Positions 9,898-18,844 of a stretch of 64,000 bases of DNA are shown in pieces. A program made the position numbers and the translations under genes. Within the stretch, counting starts at the first letter, position 1. The number at the start of each line of letters is the position of its first letter. Location: the NCBI RefSeq assembly GCF_002729955.1, contig NZ_PBYA01000042.1, positions 1 to 64,000 on the forward strand, in the 5' to 3' direction. Origin of the DNA: Salinisphaera sp. (lineage in GTDB: Bacteria > Pseudomonadota > Gammaproteobacteria > Nevskiales > Salinisphaeraceae). Under the pieces are notes generated by a model, which saw only the letters and a program-made list of their open reading frames with translations, did not search any database and was not told the origin of the DNA.

Positions 9898-10326
9898 ATG
9901 ACCGATACGCTGTACCGCCTCGTCTATATGAGCCGCAACGATATAACCGACGAGATCGAACTGCAGATCGGCGGTATTCTGGAAATCTCGCGCGAAAACA
10001 ACCGCCGAGCAGAGATCACCGGCGCGCTCATGTTCAATGCGGGCTGTTTCGCCCAAGTGCTCGAAGGCCCGCACCATGCGATCCAGGCCACGTTCGAACG
10101 TATTCAGTGCGATGAACGCCACTCCAACGTGACCGTGCTGCTGTTCGAGCCTCTGGATGCCCGCGTTTTCTCCAACTGGGCAATGGCCTACGTCGGCACA
10201 CAGGCCGCCGCCGAGCAACGTTTCGGGCATCTGGGCCACGATTCCGGCTTCGAATTCGACACGCTCGACGGCAACGAAATATTTAACGTGCTGCGCGCAA
10301 ACCTCCACGACGCCGAACCTGCGTAG
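9898..10326 (+). CDS. BLUF-domain blue-light sensor
   Basis: 142 residues: a BLUF domain (about 5-95) plus a short helical tail. The flavin photocycle residues of the family are all present: Tyr in LVYMSRN, Asn in SRENNRR, Gln in CFAQVLEGP, and the Trp/Met pair in NWAMAYVG. It should bind FAD and change structure in blue light. There is no output domain, so it must act through a partner, as PixD or PapB do. The gene starts 15 bp after the GGDEF-EAL stop, which makes that enzyme the obvious candidate partner. Confidence 0.92.
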   Translation: MTDTLYRLVYMSRNDITDEIELQIGGILEISRENNRRAEITGALMFNAGCFAQVLEGPHHAIQATFERIQCDERHSNVTVLLFEPLDARVFSNWAMAYVGTQAAAEQRFGHLGHDSGFEFDTLDGNEIFNVLRANLHDAEPA

Positions 10327-10637
10327 ACAAACGCAAGACGCATCGACCGATGTACAGGCCGGTCCTACGGGCGACGGTCGCCAATGTTTTCGCCGGTTAC
10401 GAACCGCTTCGTTAGACGCGTAAAAACGACGATTCCGCCGATGCAGGCATGCCTATTCATGCCTTGGCCGCAGGCCGTACACGACCGGGATACGGGCAAC
10501 AAACGCCGCCTTCAGACCGCAAAGACACCACCGATCCATGCACGCTCCGGGGCGTATGCGGCATCATCTGGCATCCACGTATCAGCGAATATCCGGCGCG
10601 CCGACACGGCGACGCGCCGATCGAAAGGACGCTCTTC
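10327..10637. other. Intergenic region upstream of the ggt-like gene
   Basis: About 310 bp with no convincing gene. An open frame in phase with the downstream gene begins at 10449, but its product looks like translated non-coding DNA. The good ribosome site is at 10623-10630, so this stretch is most likely the promoter and leader of the ggt-like gene. Confidence 0.5.
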
Positions 10638-12221
10638 ATGCTGCAAAGCGCGAAAGGCCGTTACGGCTGTGTCACCGCTCCCCATCTGTCGGCCGCGCTG
10701 GCCGGACGTGACGTACTGGCAGCCGGCGGTAGTGCCATTGAAGCCATGGTGGCGAGTGCGGCGACCATCGCCGTGGTGTATCCGCATATGAATTCGATCG
10801 GCGGCGACGGTTTCTGGCTGATCAAGAAACCCGGCCAGAAGCCGGTCGGCATATCGGCCTGCGGGCGTGCCGCCGCTATGGCCACGCCGGACTGGTATGC
10901 CGACCACGGCGATCACGACAAGATCCCGGCCCGCGGCGCCCGGGCGGCGCTGACCGCCCCGGCAACGATCGCCGGCTGGCAGGCCGCCTTGAACCAGCTC
11001 GAGCGCGAACCGATGGCGCTGGACACCTTGCTGGCACCGGCGATCGCCCATGCCCGCGACGGCTTCGTGGCCACCGGCAACCAGGCCGCCTGTACCGCGG
11101 CCAAGGCAAACGAGCTGCGCGACGTGCCCGGCTTCGCGGATATCTTCCTGCCCGGCGGGCGCGCGCCGCGCGAAGGCGAGATCTTTTCCCAGCCCGCCCT
11201 GGCCAATACGCTGGAAACGCTGGCCCGCGAAGGATTGGACAGCTATTACACCGGCTCGCTGGCGGCCACGCATGCCGCCTATCTCGAGGCCATGGGTTCG
11301 CCGCTGCGTGCATCCGACCTGGCCCAGTGTGCGGCCGACGTGGTCGCCCCGCTGTCCACGCCGCTTTCCGTGGGCACCATCTACAACATGCCGCCGCCGA
11401 CCCAGGGCGTGTCGTCGCTGATGATTCTGGCCCTGTTCGACCGCCTGAAAGTGGCCGAGGCCGAGGGCTTCGACCATCTGCACGGGCTGATCGAGGCGAC
11501 CAAACAGGCGTTTCTGATCCGCAACGCGGAGCTGGGCGACCCGGACCACATGACCCGGCCGGCCGAATCCTGGCTGGAGGCGGCGCATCTGGACGAACTG
11601 CACGGCGCCATCGACCCGCGCAAGGCGCTGGACTGGCCCTACGAAGCCAAGGCCGGCGATACCATCTGGATGGGGGCGACCGACGCCGACGGCACCATGG
11701 TCAGCTTCATTCAGAGCGTGTTCTGGGAGTTCGGCTCAGGCCTTACCTGCCCGGATACGGGGGTGACGTTCCAGAACCGGGGCGCGGGCTTTTCGCTGGC
11801 CCCGGGCGCGAACCAGCTCGCCCCCGGCAAGCGCCCCTTCCATACCCTGAATCCGACCATGGCCGAACTCAACGACGGCCGGGTGATGGCCTACGGCACC
11901 ATGGGCGGCGAAGGCCAACCCCAGACCCAGGCCGCGGTCTTCTCGCGCTATGCGATGTACGGCCAGGGCCTGCAACGAGCGGTGACCGCGCCGCGCTGGC
12001 TGCTGGGCAAGACCTGGGGCGATGCCACCACCAGCCTTAAGCTGGAAGATCGTTTCGAGCCGGCGCTGGTCGACGAACTCATCGCCACCGGACATCAGGT
12101 GGAGATGATCGATGCCTTTTCCGACCTGGCCGGACATGCCGGCGCCGTCGTGCGCCACCCCGAGGGCTACTGCGAAGGCGCGAGCGACCCGCGCGCCGAC
12201 GGCGGTGCGGTCACGCTCTAG
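10638..12221 (+). CDS. Gamma-glutamyltransferase family protein (Ntn hydrolase)
   Basis: 527 residues from the ATG at 10638, preceded by GAAAGGAC. It matches the GGT fold: MNSIGGDGFWLIK near the N-terminus, NMPPPTQGVSS, then the autoprocessing site with Thr342 (AKAGDTIWMGATDADG), which would split the chain into about 341 and 186 residues and become the N-terminal nucleophile. The downstream LNPTMAEL and TMGGEGQPQ stretches fit the small subunit. No signal peptide is visible, so it is probably cytoplasmic, unlike periplasmic Ggt. It may be a GGT-like acylase or cephalosporin-acylase relative rather than a glutathione hydrolase. Confidence 0.85.
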   Translation: MLQSAKGRYGCVTAPHLSAALAGRDVLAAGGSAIEAMVASAATIAVVYPHMNSIGGDGFWLIKKPGQKPVGISACGRAAAMATPDWYADHGDHDKIPARGARAALTAPATIAGWQAALNQLEREPMALDTLLAPAIAHARDGFVATGNQAACTAAKANELRDVPGFADIFLPGGRAPREGEIFSQPALANTLETLAREGLDSYYTGSLAATHAAYLEAMGSPLRASDLAQCAADVVAPLSTPLSVGTIYNMPPPTQGVSSLMILALFDRLKVAEAEGFDHLHGLIEATKQAFLIRNAELGDPDHMTRPAESWLEAAHLDELHGAIDPRKALDWPYEAKAGDTIWMGATDADGTMVSFIQSVFWEFGSGLTCPDTGVTFQNRGAGFSLAPGANQLAPGKRPFHTLNPTMAELNDGRVMAYGTMGGEGQPQTQAAVFSRYAMYGQGLQRAVTAPRWLLGKTWGDATTSLKLEDRFEPALVDELIATGHQVEMIDAFSDLAGHAGAVVRHPEGYCEGASDPRADGGAVTL

Positions 12222-12315
12222 GCAAGCTTTGCACAAGCTGTCAGAGCTTCCCTAGCTTGGTTCAGGCCAGGAGCATGCCAGAATAGCGGGCTTTCGCAGG
12301 CAGATCGCAACAGGC

Positions 12316-13131
12316 ATGGCACGGCGCCCTATTCTGGTATTCGACTCCGGCATCGGCGGGCTGACCGTGCTGCGCGAAATCCGCCAGGTTCTGCCAGATC
12401 GCCACTTCGTCTACGTGGCCGACGATGCCGGTTTTCCCTACGGCGACTGGGAGGAAGACCGGCTGCGCGAGCGCCTGATCGCACTGATGGGCCGCCTGTT
12501 GATCGACCACGCGCCGGAAATCGTCGTGATTGCCTGCAATACGGCGGCCACGCTCGCCCTCGCGGATCTGCGCCACGCCTACCCGGCCGCCTGTTTCGTG
12601 GGCACGGTACCGGCAATCAAGCCGGCCGCCGAGCGCAGCCGCTCGGGGCTTGTATCGGTACTGGCCACGCCCGCGACCGTGCGCCGCGACTACACCCGCC
12701 AGTTGATCGCGACGTTCGCGGCCCATTGCGAAATCAACCTCGTGGGCAGCCGCCAGCTCGCCCGGCTGGCCGAGGCCCATGTTCAGGGCGATACCGACGA
12801 CCACGCAGCGATCCACGCTGAAATCGACCCCTGCTTTGTCGAAAAGGCCGGTCAGCGCACCGATATCGTGGTACTCGCCTGCACCCACTACCCCTTCTTG
12901 ACCGATGTGTTCGAACAGCTGGCCCCCTGGCCCGTGCAGTGGCTGGATCCGGCGCCGGCGATCGCCCGGCATGTCGTCACCGTGGCCGGGGCCGCTCTCA
13001 GCCCGGCCGAGCTTGGCGCCGGCACCGGCGAGGCAACAGACCCGGTTGCCGTGTTTACATCCCGGCGACCCGGCCCGGCCCAGTGCCGGCTGATGGCGCA
13101 ATTCGGTTTGCGGGTCGCGGTGCCGGGCTGA
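12316..13131 (+). CDS. murI: Glutamate racemase
   Basis: 271 residues, the usual length. Converts L- to D-glutamate for peptidoglycan. The substrate motif [11 protein letters not shown] (9-19), [10 protein letters not shown], and both catalytic cysteines, in ACNTAAT and ACTHYPF, are present. It is cytoplasmic. It lies 94 bp behind the ggt-like gene in the same direction; that gap contains repeated AAGCT/AGCTT arms that could form a weak hairpin. Confidence 0.95.
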   Translation: MARRPILVFDSGIGGLTVLREIRQVLPDRHFVYVADDAGFPYGDWEEDRLRERLIALMGRLLIDHAPEIVVIACNTAATLALADLRHAYPAACFVGTVPAIKPAAERSRSGLVSVLATPATVRRDYTRQLIATFAAHCEINLVGSRQLARLAEAHVQGDTDDHAAIHAEIDPCFVEKAGQRTDIVVLACTHYPFLTDVFEQLAPWPVQWLDPAPAIARHVVTVAGAALSPAELGAGTGEATDPVAVFTSRRPGPAQCRLMAQFGLRVAVPG

Positions 13132-13537
13132 CTGCCCCGAAAAAACCGTGTGTCGCCGTTTAATTGCGCGATAACGGCATGCTGCAGTGCGGTCTGCGCC
13201 GGCGATCGGTCGTCGCGTATGGCGATTTAACGTCGCCAATTCACTCGATGACGATTATTAGCGCCGAAACCGGCGTTAAACGGTTGTCTGTGCGGCCTGA
13301 GCGTAAGCCTCTGGTTTCACGATATTAATCGTAAAATGATCCGTTTCAAACGACACATCCCTGATCGATAAAGACGTTTCCGGCCGCCGGGTACGATTCG
13401 TCGCCCCGAAAGGGTGGAAAAGCAGCGCCATATCTGAAACGAAGCGCCTGTGCTACAACAAACCCAACAGAATAAGCAGTCGAAGCGCGCCGCAGAGCGC
13501 ACACGATTGCAACGGCGATGCCGTGAGAGGAGATGCG
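13132..13537. other. Long intergenic region, murI to desaturase operon
   Basis: About 400 bp, AT-richer than its flanks, with no gene. It holds a dyad GCCGTT...AACGGC (13156-13179) just behind murI, which contains TTAATTGCGC-GATAAC, and a second small stem GGCGA-TTTAACG-TCGCC (13221-13237). The first may terminate murI; the rest is probably the promoter region of the reductase-desaturase pair. No recognisable FabR- or DesT-type operator was found by eye. Confidence 0.5.
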
Positions 13538-14596
13538 ATGAAACCGATCGTGAGGAAGGTGCTGCAAAGCTCTCTGGCGCGGTCCCTGACCACGCCGCTG
13601 TCGGTCGATCATTATCTGGGCTTGATCGACAGCAAGCTGTCCATCAACGAGCCGCGCGGGCGCATTGCCGACGTCCAGCGCCAGACGCCCGATAGCGTCA
13701 CCCTCACCATCGCCCCCAACGACAACTGGATCACACCGCGGCCGGGCCAGCATATTCTCTTCGGGATCGATCTCGACGGGGTACGTCATCGCCGCTGTTT
13801 TTCGATTGCCAGCGCGGCCCGTGACGATCGGGTGGAAATCACGGTCAAGCGCAACGGCGACGGCGTGGTCAGCAATTTTCTGGTGGACCATGCCAAGGCC
13901 GGCCAGCTGGTCTATCTGAGCCACCCCGAAGGCGATTTCTACCCCAACGTCGAACCGCCGGCGAAGGCGCTGCTGCTGAGTGCGGGCAGCGGCATTACGC
14001 CGGTGATGAGTATTCTGCGCTCGTGGATCGATGACGATCGCCTGCCGGACGTGGTGTTCATGCACTACGCCAGCACCGACGAAGACATGATCTATACCGA
14101 CGAGCTCGAAGCGCTGGCCAAGGAGCACGACGCACTGACGCTCATCATCCGCTATACCCAGGAGCACGGGCGTATCGATGGCGACACGCTCGACCGCGAG
14201 GTGCCCGAGCTTGGCGAACGCATGACCTGGCTGTGCGGGCCGTCGGGCTTCATGGACGCGGCCGAATCGCTGCTCGACGCACGCACTACAAAGCCGATCT
14301 TTCGCGAACAGTTCGAATCCAGTCGCCGCGAAGCCGCCCAGGGCGAAGGCGAGGTGCATTTCATCAAATCCGACGTGGCGGCCTCCGGCGACGAGGGCTC
14401 GCTGCTGGAAGTGGCCGAAAACGCCGGGCTGAACCCGCCCTACGGCTGTCGCATGGGCATCTGTCACAGCTGCAAGTGCCGCGTGAGCGAGGGCACGGTG
14501 CGCGATCTGCGCAGCAACGAAGTGCGCGAGATCCGCGATACCGACATCCAGATCTGTATCCATGCCGCGGCGGGCGACGTCGCGCTGGAAATCTAA
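13538..14596 (+). CDS. Ferredoxin reductase-like electron donor for the desaturase
   Basis: 352 residues from the ATG at 13538 (AGAGGAG just upstream; an in-frame ATG at 13523 would add five residues). Order: an FAD-binding barrel (RRCFSIAS), an NAD(P)-binding domain (LLSAGSGITPVMSI, WLCGPSGFMD) and a C-terminal plant-type 2Fe-2S domain with CRMGICHSCKC and a distal Cys in IQICIHAA. This is the architecture of oxidoreductases that feed electrons to membrane acyl desaturases, such as the partner encoded beside DesB in Pseudomonas. The desaturase gene follows after 50 bp, so the two very likely work as a pair. Confidence 0.88.
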   Translation: MKPIVRKVLQSSLARSLTTPLSVDHYLGLIDSKLSINEPRGRIADVQRQTPDSVTLTIAPNDNWITPRPGQHILFGIDLDGVRHRRCFSIASAARDDRVEITVKRNGDGVVSNFLVDHAKAGQLVYLSHPEGDFYPNVEPPAKALLLSAGSGITPVMSILRSWIDDDRLPDVVFMHYASTDEDMIYTDELEALAKEHDALTLIIRYTQEHGRIDGDTLDREVPELGERMTWLCGPSGFMDAAESLLDARTTKPIFREQFESSRREAAQGEGEVHFIKSDVAASGDEGSLLEVAENAGLNPPYGCRMGICHSCKCRVSEGTVRDLRSNEVREIRDTDIQICIHAAAGDVALEI

Positions 14597-14646
14597 CAGG
14601 CGTTCTCGATGCAAGAACGTCGTTCTACCCAACCGAGGAGCAAATC

Positions 14647-15816
14647 ATGGGCCGACCGACACATTTAAGCGACGCCGACGTCGAACAATTCGGCGCCGAA
14701 CTCGACGCCCTGCGCGACGAGGTAATGAAAAGCCTCGGCAAGGACGACGCCCGCTATATCTATCGCGTGCTCAACACCCAGCGTTTTTCCGAAGTGGCCG
14801 GGCGCGCGCTGCTGTTTGCCGGCATCCTGCCGCCGGCCTGGCTGGCCGGCACCGCGCTGTTGTCGCTTTCCAAGATTCTGGAGAACATGGAAATCGGCCA
14901 TAACGCCATGCATGGCCAATGGGACTGGATGCAGGACCCGGCCCTGGACTCGGCCACCTACGACTGGGACAACACCTGCCCCGGGCGCGAGTGGAAGCAT
15001 TCGCACAACTACATGCACCACACCTATACCAATATCGTGGGCATGGATCGCGACGTGGGCTATTCGATCCTGCGCATGAGCGAAGACCAGAAATGGAACC
15101 CGGCCTTTCTGTTCCAGCCGTTCTATGTGCTCGCCCTCGCCGCATTCTTCCAGTGGGGCGTGGCTCTGCACGACCTGGAATGGGAGCGTGTGGGCAAGGA
15201 CAAGAGCTATGCCGAGGCGCTATCGCAGGGCCGCGATATCTGGCGCAAGGTTCGCCGGCAGGTGCTCAAGGATTATGTGCTGTTCCCGGTGCTGGCCGGG
15301 CCGATGGCGCCGTTCGTGTTTTCCGGCAACCTGGTCGCCAACTTCAACCGCAACGTCTGGTCGTTTCTGATCATCTTCTGCGGGCATTTCACCGAAGAAG
15401 CCGAGATGTTTCGTATCGAGGAAACCGAAAACGAAACCCAGGGCGAGTGGTATCTGCGCCAGCTACTGGCCTCGTCGAACGTGAACGGCTCGGTGCCGTT
15501 TCATGTGCTCACCGGCCATCTGGGCTATCAGATCGAGCACCATCTGTTCCCGGACATGCCCTCGAACCGCTATCGCGAAATCGGGCCCAAGATCCAGGCG
15601 ATCGCGGAGCGCTACAACCTCAACTACAACACCGGCCCGTTCTCGAAACAGCTTGGTGGCGTGGCGAAACGCATCCTGCGCATGGCGCTGCCCCATCGGC
15701 GCAAGCGCAAGGGCCCCATGCCCTCTAGCATTCACCACGAACGCCCGGCAGCGAAAACGCAGGCCCAGCGGCGCACGCGCACGAACGGCTCGGCGGCCAC
15801 GGCGGCTGCCCATTGA
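14647..15816 (+). CDS. Membrane fatty acid desaturase
   Basis: 389 residues; start ATG at 14647 with GAGGAG six nt upstream. The three histidine clusters of the di-iron desaturases are present: HNAMH (about residue 85), HNYMHH (about 122) and QIEHH (about 298). Hydrophobic helices lie around 55-75 and 155-175, with another pair near 220-250. It introduces a double bond into acyl chains using O2 and electrons from the reductase encoded just upstream; acyl-CoA or phospholipid substrates are both possible. The C-terminal 40 residues are basic and low-complexity and probably disordered. Confidence 0.9.
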   Translation: MGRPTHLSDADVEQFGAELDALRDEVMKSLGKDDARYIYRVLNTQRFSEVAGRALLFAGILPPAWLAGTALLSLSKILENMEIGHNAMHGQWDWMQDPALDSATYDWDNTCPGREWKHSHNYMHHTYTNIVGMDRDVGYSILRMSEDQKWNPAFLFQPFYVLALAAFFQWGVALHDLEWERVGKDKSYAEALSQGRDIWRKVRRQVLKDYVLFPVLAGPMAPFVFSGNLVANFNRNVWSFLIIFCGHFTEEAEMFRIEETENETQGEWYLRQLLASSNVNGSVPFHVLTGHLGYQIEHHLFPDMPSNRYREIGPKIQAIAERYNLNYNTGPFSKQLGGVAKRILRMALPHRRKRKGPMPSSIHHERPAAKTQAQRRTRTNGSAATAAAH

Positions 15817-15869
15817 GAGCGAGATACCTTACAGGGTCAGGCGATGCTTGACCCCGCAGGCTGACCGAC

Positions 15870-15895
15870 AGCGCGCTACCCTTCGGTAGCGCGCT
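15870..15895. terminator. Strong hairpin between convergent genes
   Basis: Perfect 11-bp stem AGCGCGCTACC-CTTC-GGTAGCGCGCT, 54 bp after the desaturase stop. There is no T-run, but its position between convergent genes and its stability suggest a transcription stop or 3'-end structure. Confidence 0.6.
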
Positions 15896-15907
15896 ATCCA
15901 TAGACCG

Positions 15908-15927
15908 CTAGAGCGCTCGTGCTCTAG
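15908..15927 (-). terminator. Hairpin at the 3' end of the symporter gene
   Basis: CTAGAGC-GCTCGT-GCTCTAG, 7-bp perfect stem, overlapping the symporter stop codon. It may be part of the minus-strand 3' end signal. Confidence 0.4.
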
Positions 15928-17387
15928 GCGTTTCGATATTCAGCCGCAAGTGCTTCATCAACCGGCTTGGTGATCAGGCTCACGGCCACGAAGATCGCGA
16001 TATTGCACAGCAGCCCGATAAGCCCCGCGTTCATGTCCCAGGGCGTGGTGTCGACCACGATCTGGTAGTAGTAGTTGATGCCGATGCCGACCACCATGCC
16101 GCTGATCGCGCCCACGGCGGTGCCGCGCTTCCAGATCAGTGCGCCGTAGACCGCAGGCACGAACTGCGCGATCGAGCCATAGGCGCCCACCAGCAGCGCG
16201 ATGATCCCGGCCGCGCCGAAAATCGACAGCCAGTAGGCCGCCGCGCCGATGCCGACCACGGCCAGGCGCATGATCCAGATCTGGGCGCGCTCGGACAGAT
16301 CCGGCTTGACCGCGCGACAGATGTCGCGCCCGAAGGACACCGAACCGCCGTGCGTGATCGCGTCCGACGACGACATGGCCGCGGCCAGCGAACCCGCACC
16401 GATCAGGCCATAGAGCCAGCCACTGGCGCCGAGCTCGTTGGTGATGAGATACGGCAACAGTTCGTCGGCGCTGCCGAGCACGTCGGGTGCGACCACGCCG
16501 ATACCGGCATAGCCCACGAACAGCACCGGCACCAGAAAAATACCGAACAGCGGGAAGGCCAGCGTGGTGAGCTTGATGCGTTTTTCCGTGGTGGTATAGG
16601 ACTTGGTGAACAGATGCGGCCACATCAGAAAGCCCAGGGCCGACACCACGATCACCGAGGCAAAGGCCATCGCCGACATGGGCGAGCCGTCACGCCCGAT
16701 GGTCAGAAAATCCGGCTGCGCGGCGTTGATGGCCGAGAACATGTCGCTCGGCCCGTCGTGCAGTGTGTTCACCAGATAAAAGCCCACCGCCCAGGCGACG
16801 ATGAGCATGAGCGCGCCCTGCAGCACATCGCTCCAGGCCGCGCCGCGCACGCCGGAACTGGCCACGTAGATGACCACGATCCCATAGGCCAGCAGCGCGC
16901 CGAACCAGTAAGGGATCACGCCTTCGGTGAGAATGCTGAAGATGAAGGCCATGCCCTTGATCTGCAGCGTCAGGTACTGGATGAAGGCCAGCACCGAGAT
17001 CACGCCGATCAATACCGTGAGCGCGCGTGAGCAATAACGATCGCCCACGAACTCGCCCAGGGTGACGAAGTTCTTGCGCGCGCCAATCCGCCCGACCTTC
17101 GGCCCGAGCACGTACCAGGGCAGAATGCCCAGCGCCAGATAGGCCGGCACGAAATACGCAGCCGCCCCCTGCGAGAAGGCCATCCCCGGCCCGCCCAGAA
17201 AGGCAAAGGCACTGAAGACCGTACCGCCCATCATGAACCAGACCACGATGAAGCCCAGTCCCCGATCGGCCACCGCATATTCGGACACCGACCAGAACGA
17301 GCGCTTGCGACCGGCCAGCAGCCCCAGTGCGAATGCGATGACCAGATAGACCAGCATCGAGCCCAGCGCGAACATCCAGTTGCTCAT
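15924..17387 (-). CDS. Sodium:solute symporter family transporter
   Basis: 487 residues with about 13 membrane helices and no large soluble domain. Motifs of the SSS family are visible: the gating region GGTVFSAFAFLGGPG, GRIGARKNFVTLGEFVGDRY, and AAAMSSSDAITHGGS where the sodium-binding serines sit. It resembles the MctP-type branch, which travels with a small DUF3311 membrane protein, and indeed its start overlaps that gene by 4 bp (ATGA). With the M20 amidohydrolase in the same operon, the substrate may be a carboxylate or an acylated amino acid. Confidence 0.88.
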   Translation of the reverse strand: MSNWMFALGSMLVYLVIAFALGLLAGRKRSFWSVSEYAVADRGLGFIVVWFMMGGTVFSAFAFLGGPGMAFSQGAAAYFVPAYLALGILPWYVLGPKVGRIGARKNFVTLGEFVGDRYCSRALTVLIGVISVLAFIQYLTLQIKGMAFIFSILTEGVIPYWFGALLAYGIVVIYVASSGVRGAAWSDVLQGALMLIVAWAVGFYLVNTLHDGPSDMFSAINAAQPDFLTIGRDGSPMSAMAFASVIVVSALGFLMWPHLFTKSYTTTEKRIKLTTLAFPLFGIFLVPVLFVGYAGIGVVAPDVLGSADELLPYLITNELGASGWLYGLIGAGSLAAAMSSSDAITHGGSVSFGRDICRAVKPDLSERAQIWIMRLAVVGIGAAAYWLSIFGAAGIIALLVGAYGSIAQFVPAVYGALIWKRGTAVGAISGMVVGIGINYYYQIVVDTTPWDMNAGLIGLLCNIAIFVAVSLITKPVDEALAAEYRNA

Positions 17388-17611
17388 GTCTCGCTCCCGC
17401 GGCCGTGTTCATAGACGTAGAAGCAAAGAATGGCCACGAACGCGGCCAGCTCGACCAGCACGATCCAGAACAGATTGAACGGCAGCCCGAACACCAGCGG
17501 CTCGACGCGATCCGCAAAGGTGAATACGGGTACGGTCATTAGCGTGACCGCCGCGATCAAGAACACGATATAGGCGCCGGTCGCACTGCGACGCCTGGGT
17601 TTGTTTTCCAT
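17384..17611 (-). CDS. DUF3311 small membrane protein
   Basis: 75 residues from the ATG at 17611, chosen because GGGAG lies 4 nt upstream. It has two membrane helices (about 15-35 and 42-68) and a short polar tail, the usual form of DUF3311 proteins, which are encoded directly before SSS symporters and are thought to be their accessory subunits. It overlaps the symporter start by 4 bp. Confidence 0.82.
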   Translation of the reverse strand: MENKPRRRSATGAYIVFLIAAVTLMTVPVFTFADRVEPLVFGLPFNLFWIVLVELAAFVAILCFYVYEHGRGSET

Positions 17612-17671
17612 GATGCTCCCTGCGATGAAAAGCCCGGCCGGCCCCAATGCATTTGGCCGGGCCGCGGCTGA

Positions 17672-18844
17672 TTACGCCCCCTGGGCGAGCGTGTCCCGGG
17701 CCAGCTGCACGAACAGCGCAATGCCCGGCGCCATGATGCGGTCGTTGAAATCGTAGGCCGGGTGATGCAGCCCGTGCGTGTGCGCGTCGTCGCCCGAACC
17801 GACATGGATATAGGCCCCCGGGCAGACATCCAGCATGTAGGAGAAATCCTCGCCGCCCATGCACGGCGGATAGTTCGGTGCGAGGGCGGCTTCGCCGAAC
17901 GTCGAGGCGATCGCCGCGCGGGCCTTGGCGGTCGGGCCGGCGTGGTTGTAGGTCACGCTGAACTTGTCCTCGATGGACAACTCGATGGTCGCGCCATAGT
18001 TCGCTTCCAGCCCCGCACAAATCGCACGCAGGCGTTCGCGGAGTTTCTCGCGGGTGTCGTTGTCCAGCGCGCGCAGCGTGCCGGACAGCCGCGCGGTATC
18101 CGGAATCACCGCGAAACCGGCCAGATCACCGGCCTGAATCGAACACAGGCTGAGCACCGCCGGCGCCAGCGGGTCGATATCCCGGCCGACGATGGCATGG
18201 GCCTGCGTGATCAGATCGCCAGCGATCCGTACCGGGTCGATACAGCCATGCGGATTGAGCCCGCCGTGGCCACCGCGGCCGTGAATCGTGATGTCCACAC
18301 GATCGCCGCCTGCCATGATCGGGCCTTCGATCAGCCCGAACTGGCCGATCGGCAACGCCGGCCAGTTGTGCAGCGCATACACCGTATCCATCGGGTAGCG
18401 CTCGAACAGCCCGTCGGCGATCATCGCGCTGGCCCCGCCCACGCCTTCTTCGGCCGGTTGAAAGATGAAGTAGACCGTGCCGGCGAAATCGCGATGGGCC
18501 GCGAAGTGCTCCACTGCACCCAGCAACATCGTGGTATGCCCATCGTGGCCGCAGGCATGCATGCGCCCATCCACTTTGGAAGCATGGGCCACACCGCTGG
18601 TTTCATGAATCGGCAGCGCGTCCATATCGGCCCGCAGGCCGACCCGCACCGCGCCGCCCGACTGGTCGCCCTGCACCCACGCCACGATCCCGGTCACGCC
18701 GATACCGTGCTCATATTGCACGCCCAGCTCGTCCAGCCAGGCACAGACCCGCTCGGCCGTGGCCTGCTCTTCGAATCCCAGCTCCGGGTTTTCGTGCAAG
18801 GCATGCCGAAAGGCGAGCCAGTGCGCGGGCGCTTCATCCAACAT
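17672..18844 (-). CDS. M20D-family amidohydrolase
   Basis: 390 residues from the ATG at 18844, which has TTGGAG about 5 nt upstream; an ATG 15 bp earlier has a poorer site. It has the metallopeptidase M20D layout: RHALHENPELGFEE, RADMDALPI, MHACGHDGHTTMLLG (metal ligands and the Cys-Gly-His-Asp motif), FQPAEEGVGG with the catalytic Glu pair, HGRGGHGG in the lid domain, and MGGEDFSYM near the end. Members cleave N-acylated amino acids (hippurate, indole-3-acetyl-amino acids, N-acetyl forms). It is first in an operon with DUF3311 and the symporter, suggesting import followed by deacylation. Confidence 0.88.
   Translation of the reverse strand: MLDEAPAHWLAFRHALHENPELGFEEQATAERVCAWLDELGVQYEHGIGVTGIVAWVQGDQSGGAVRVGLRADMDALPIHETSGVAHASKVDGRMHACGHDGHTTMLLGAVEHFAAHRDFAGTVYFIFQPAEEGVGGASAMIADGLFERYPMDTVYALHNWPALPIGQFGLIEGPIMAGGDRVDITIHGRGGHGGLNPHGCIDPVRIAGDLITQAHAIVGRDIDPLAPAVLSLCSIQAGDLAGFAVIPDTARLSGTLRALDNDTREKLRERLRAICAGLEANYGATIELSIEDKFSVTYNHAGPTAKARAAIASTFGEAALAPNYPPCMGGEDFSYMLDVCPGAYIHVGSGDDAHTHGLHHPAYDFNDRIMAPGIALFVQLARDTLAQGA

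Noticed and set aside
10449..10637. In-frame 63-codon extension of the GGT-like gene
   Set aside because: The sequence before 10638 does not resemble the family and the good ribosome site is at 10623-10630.
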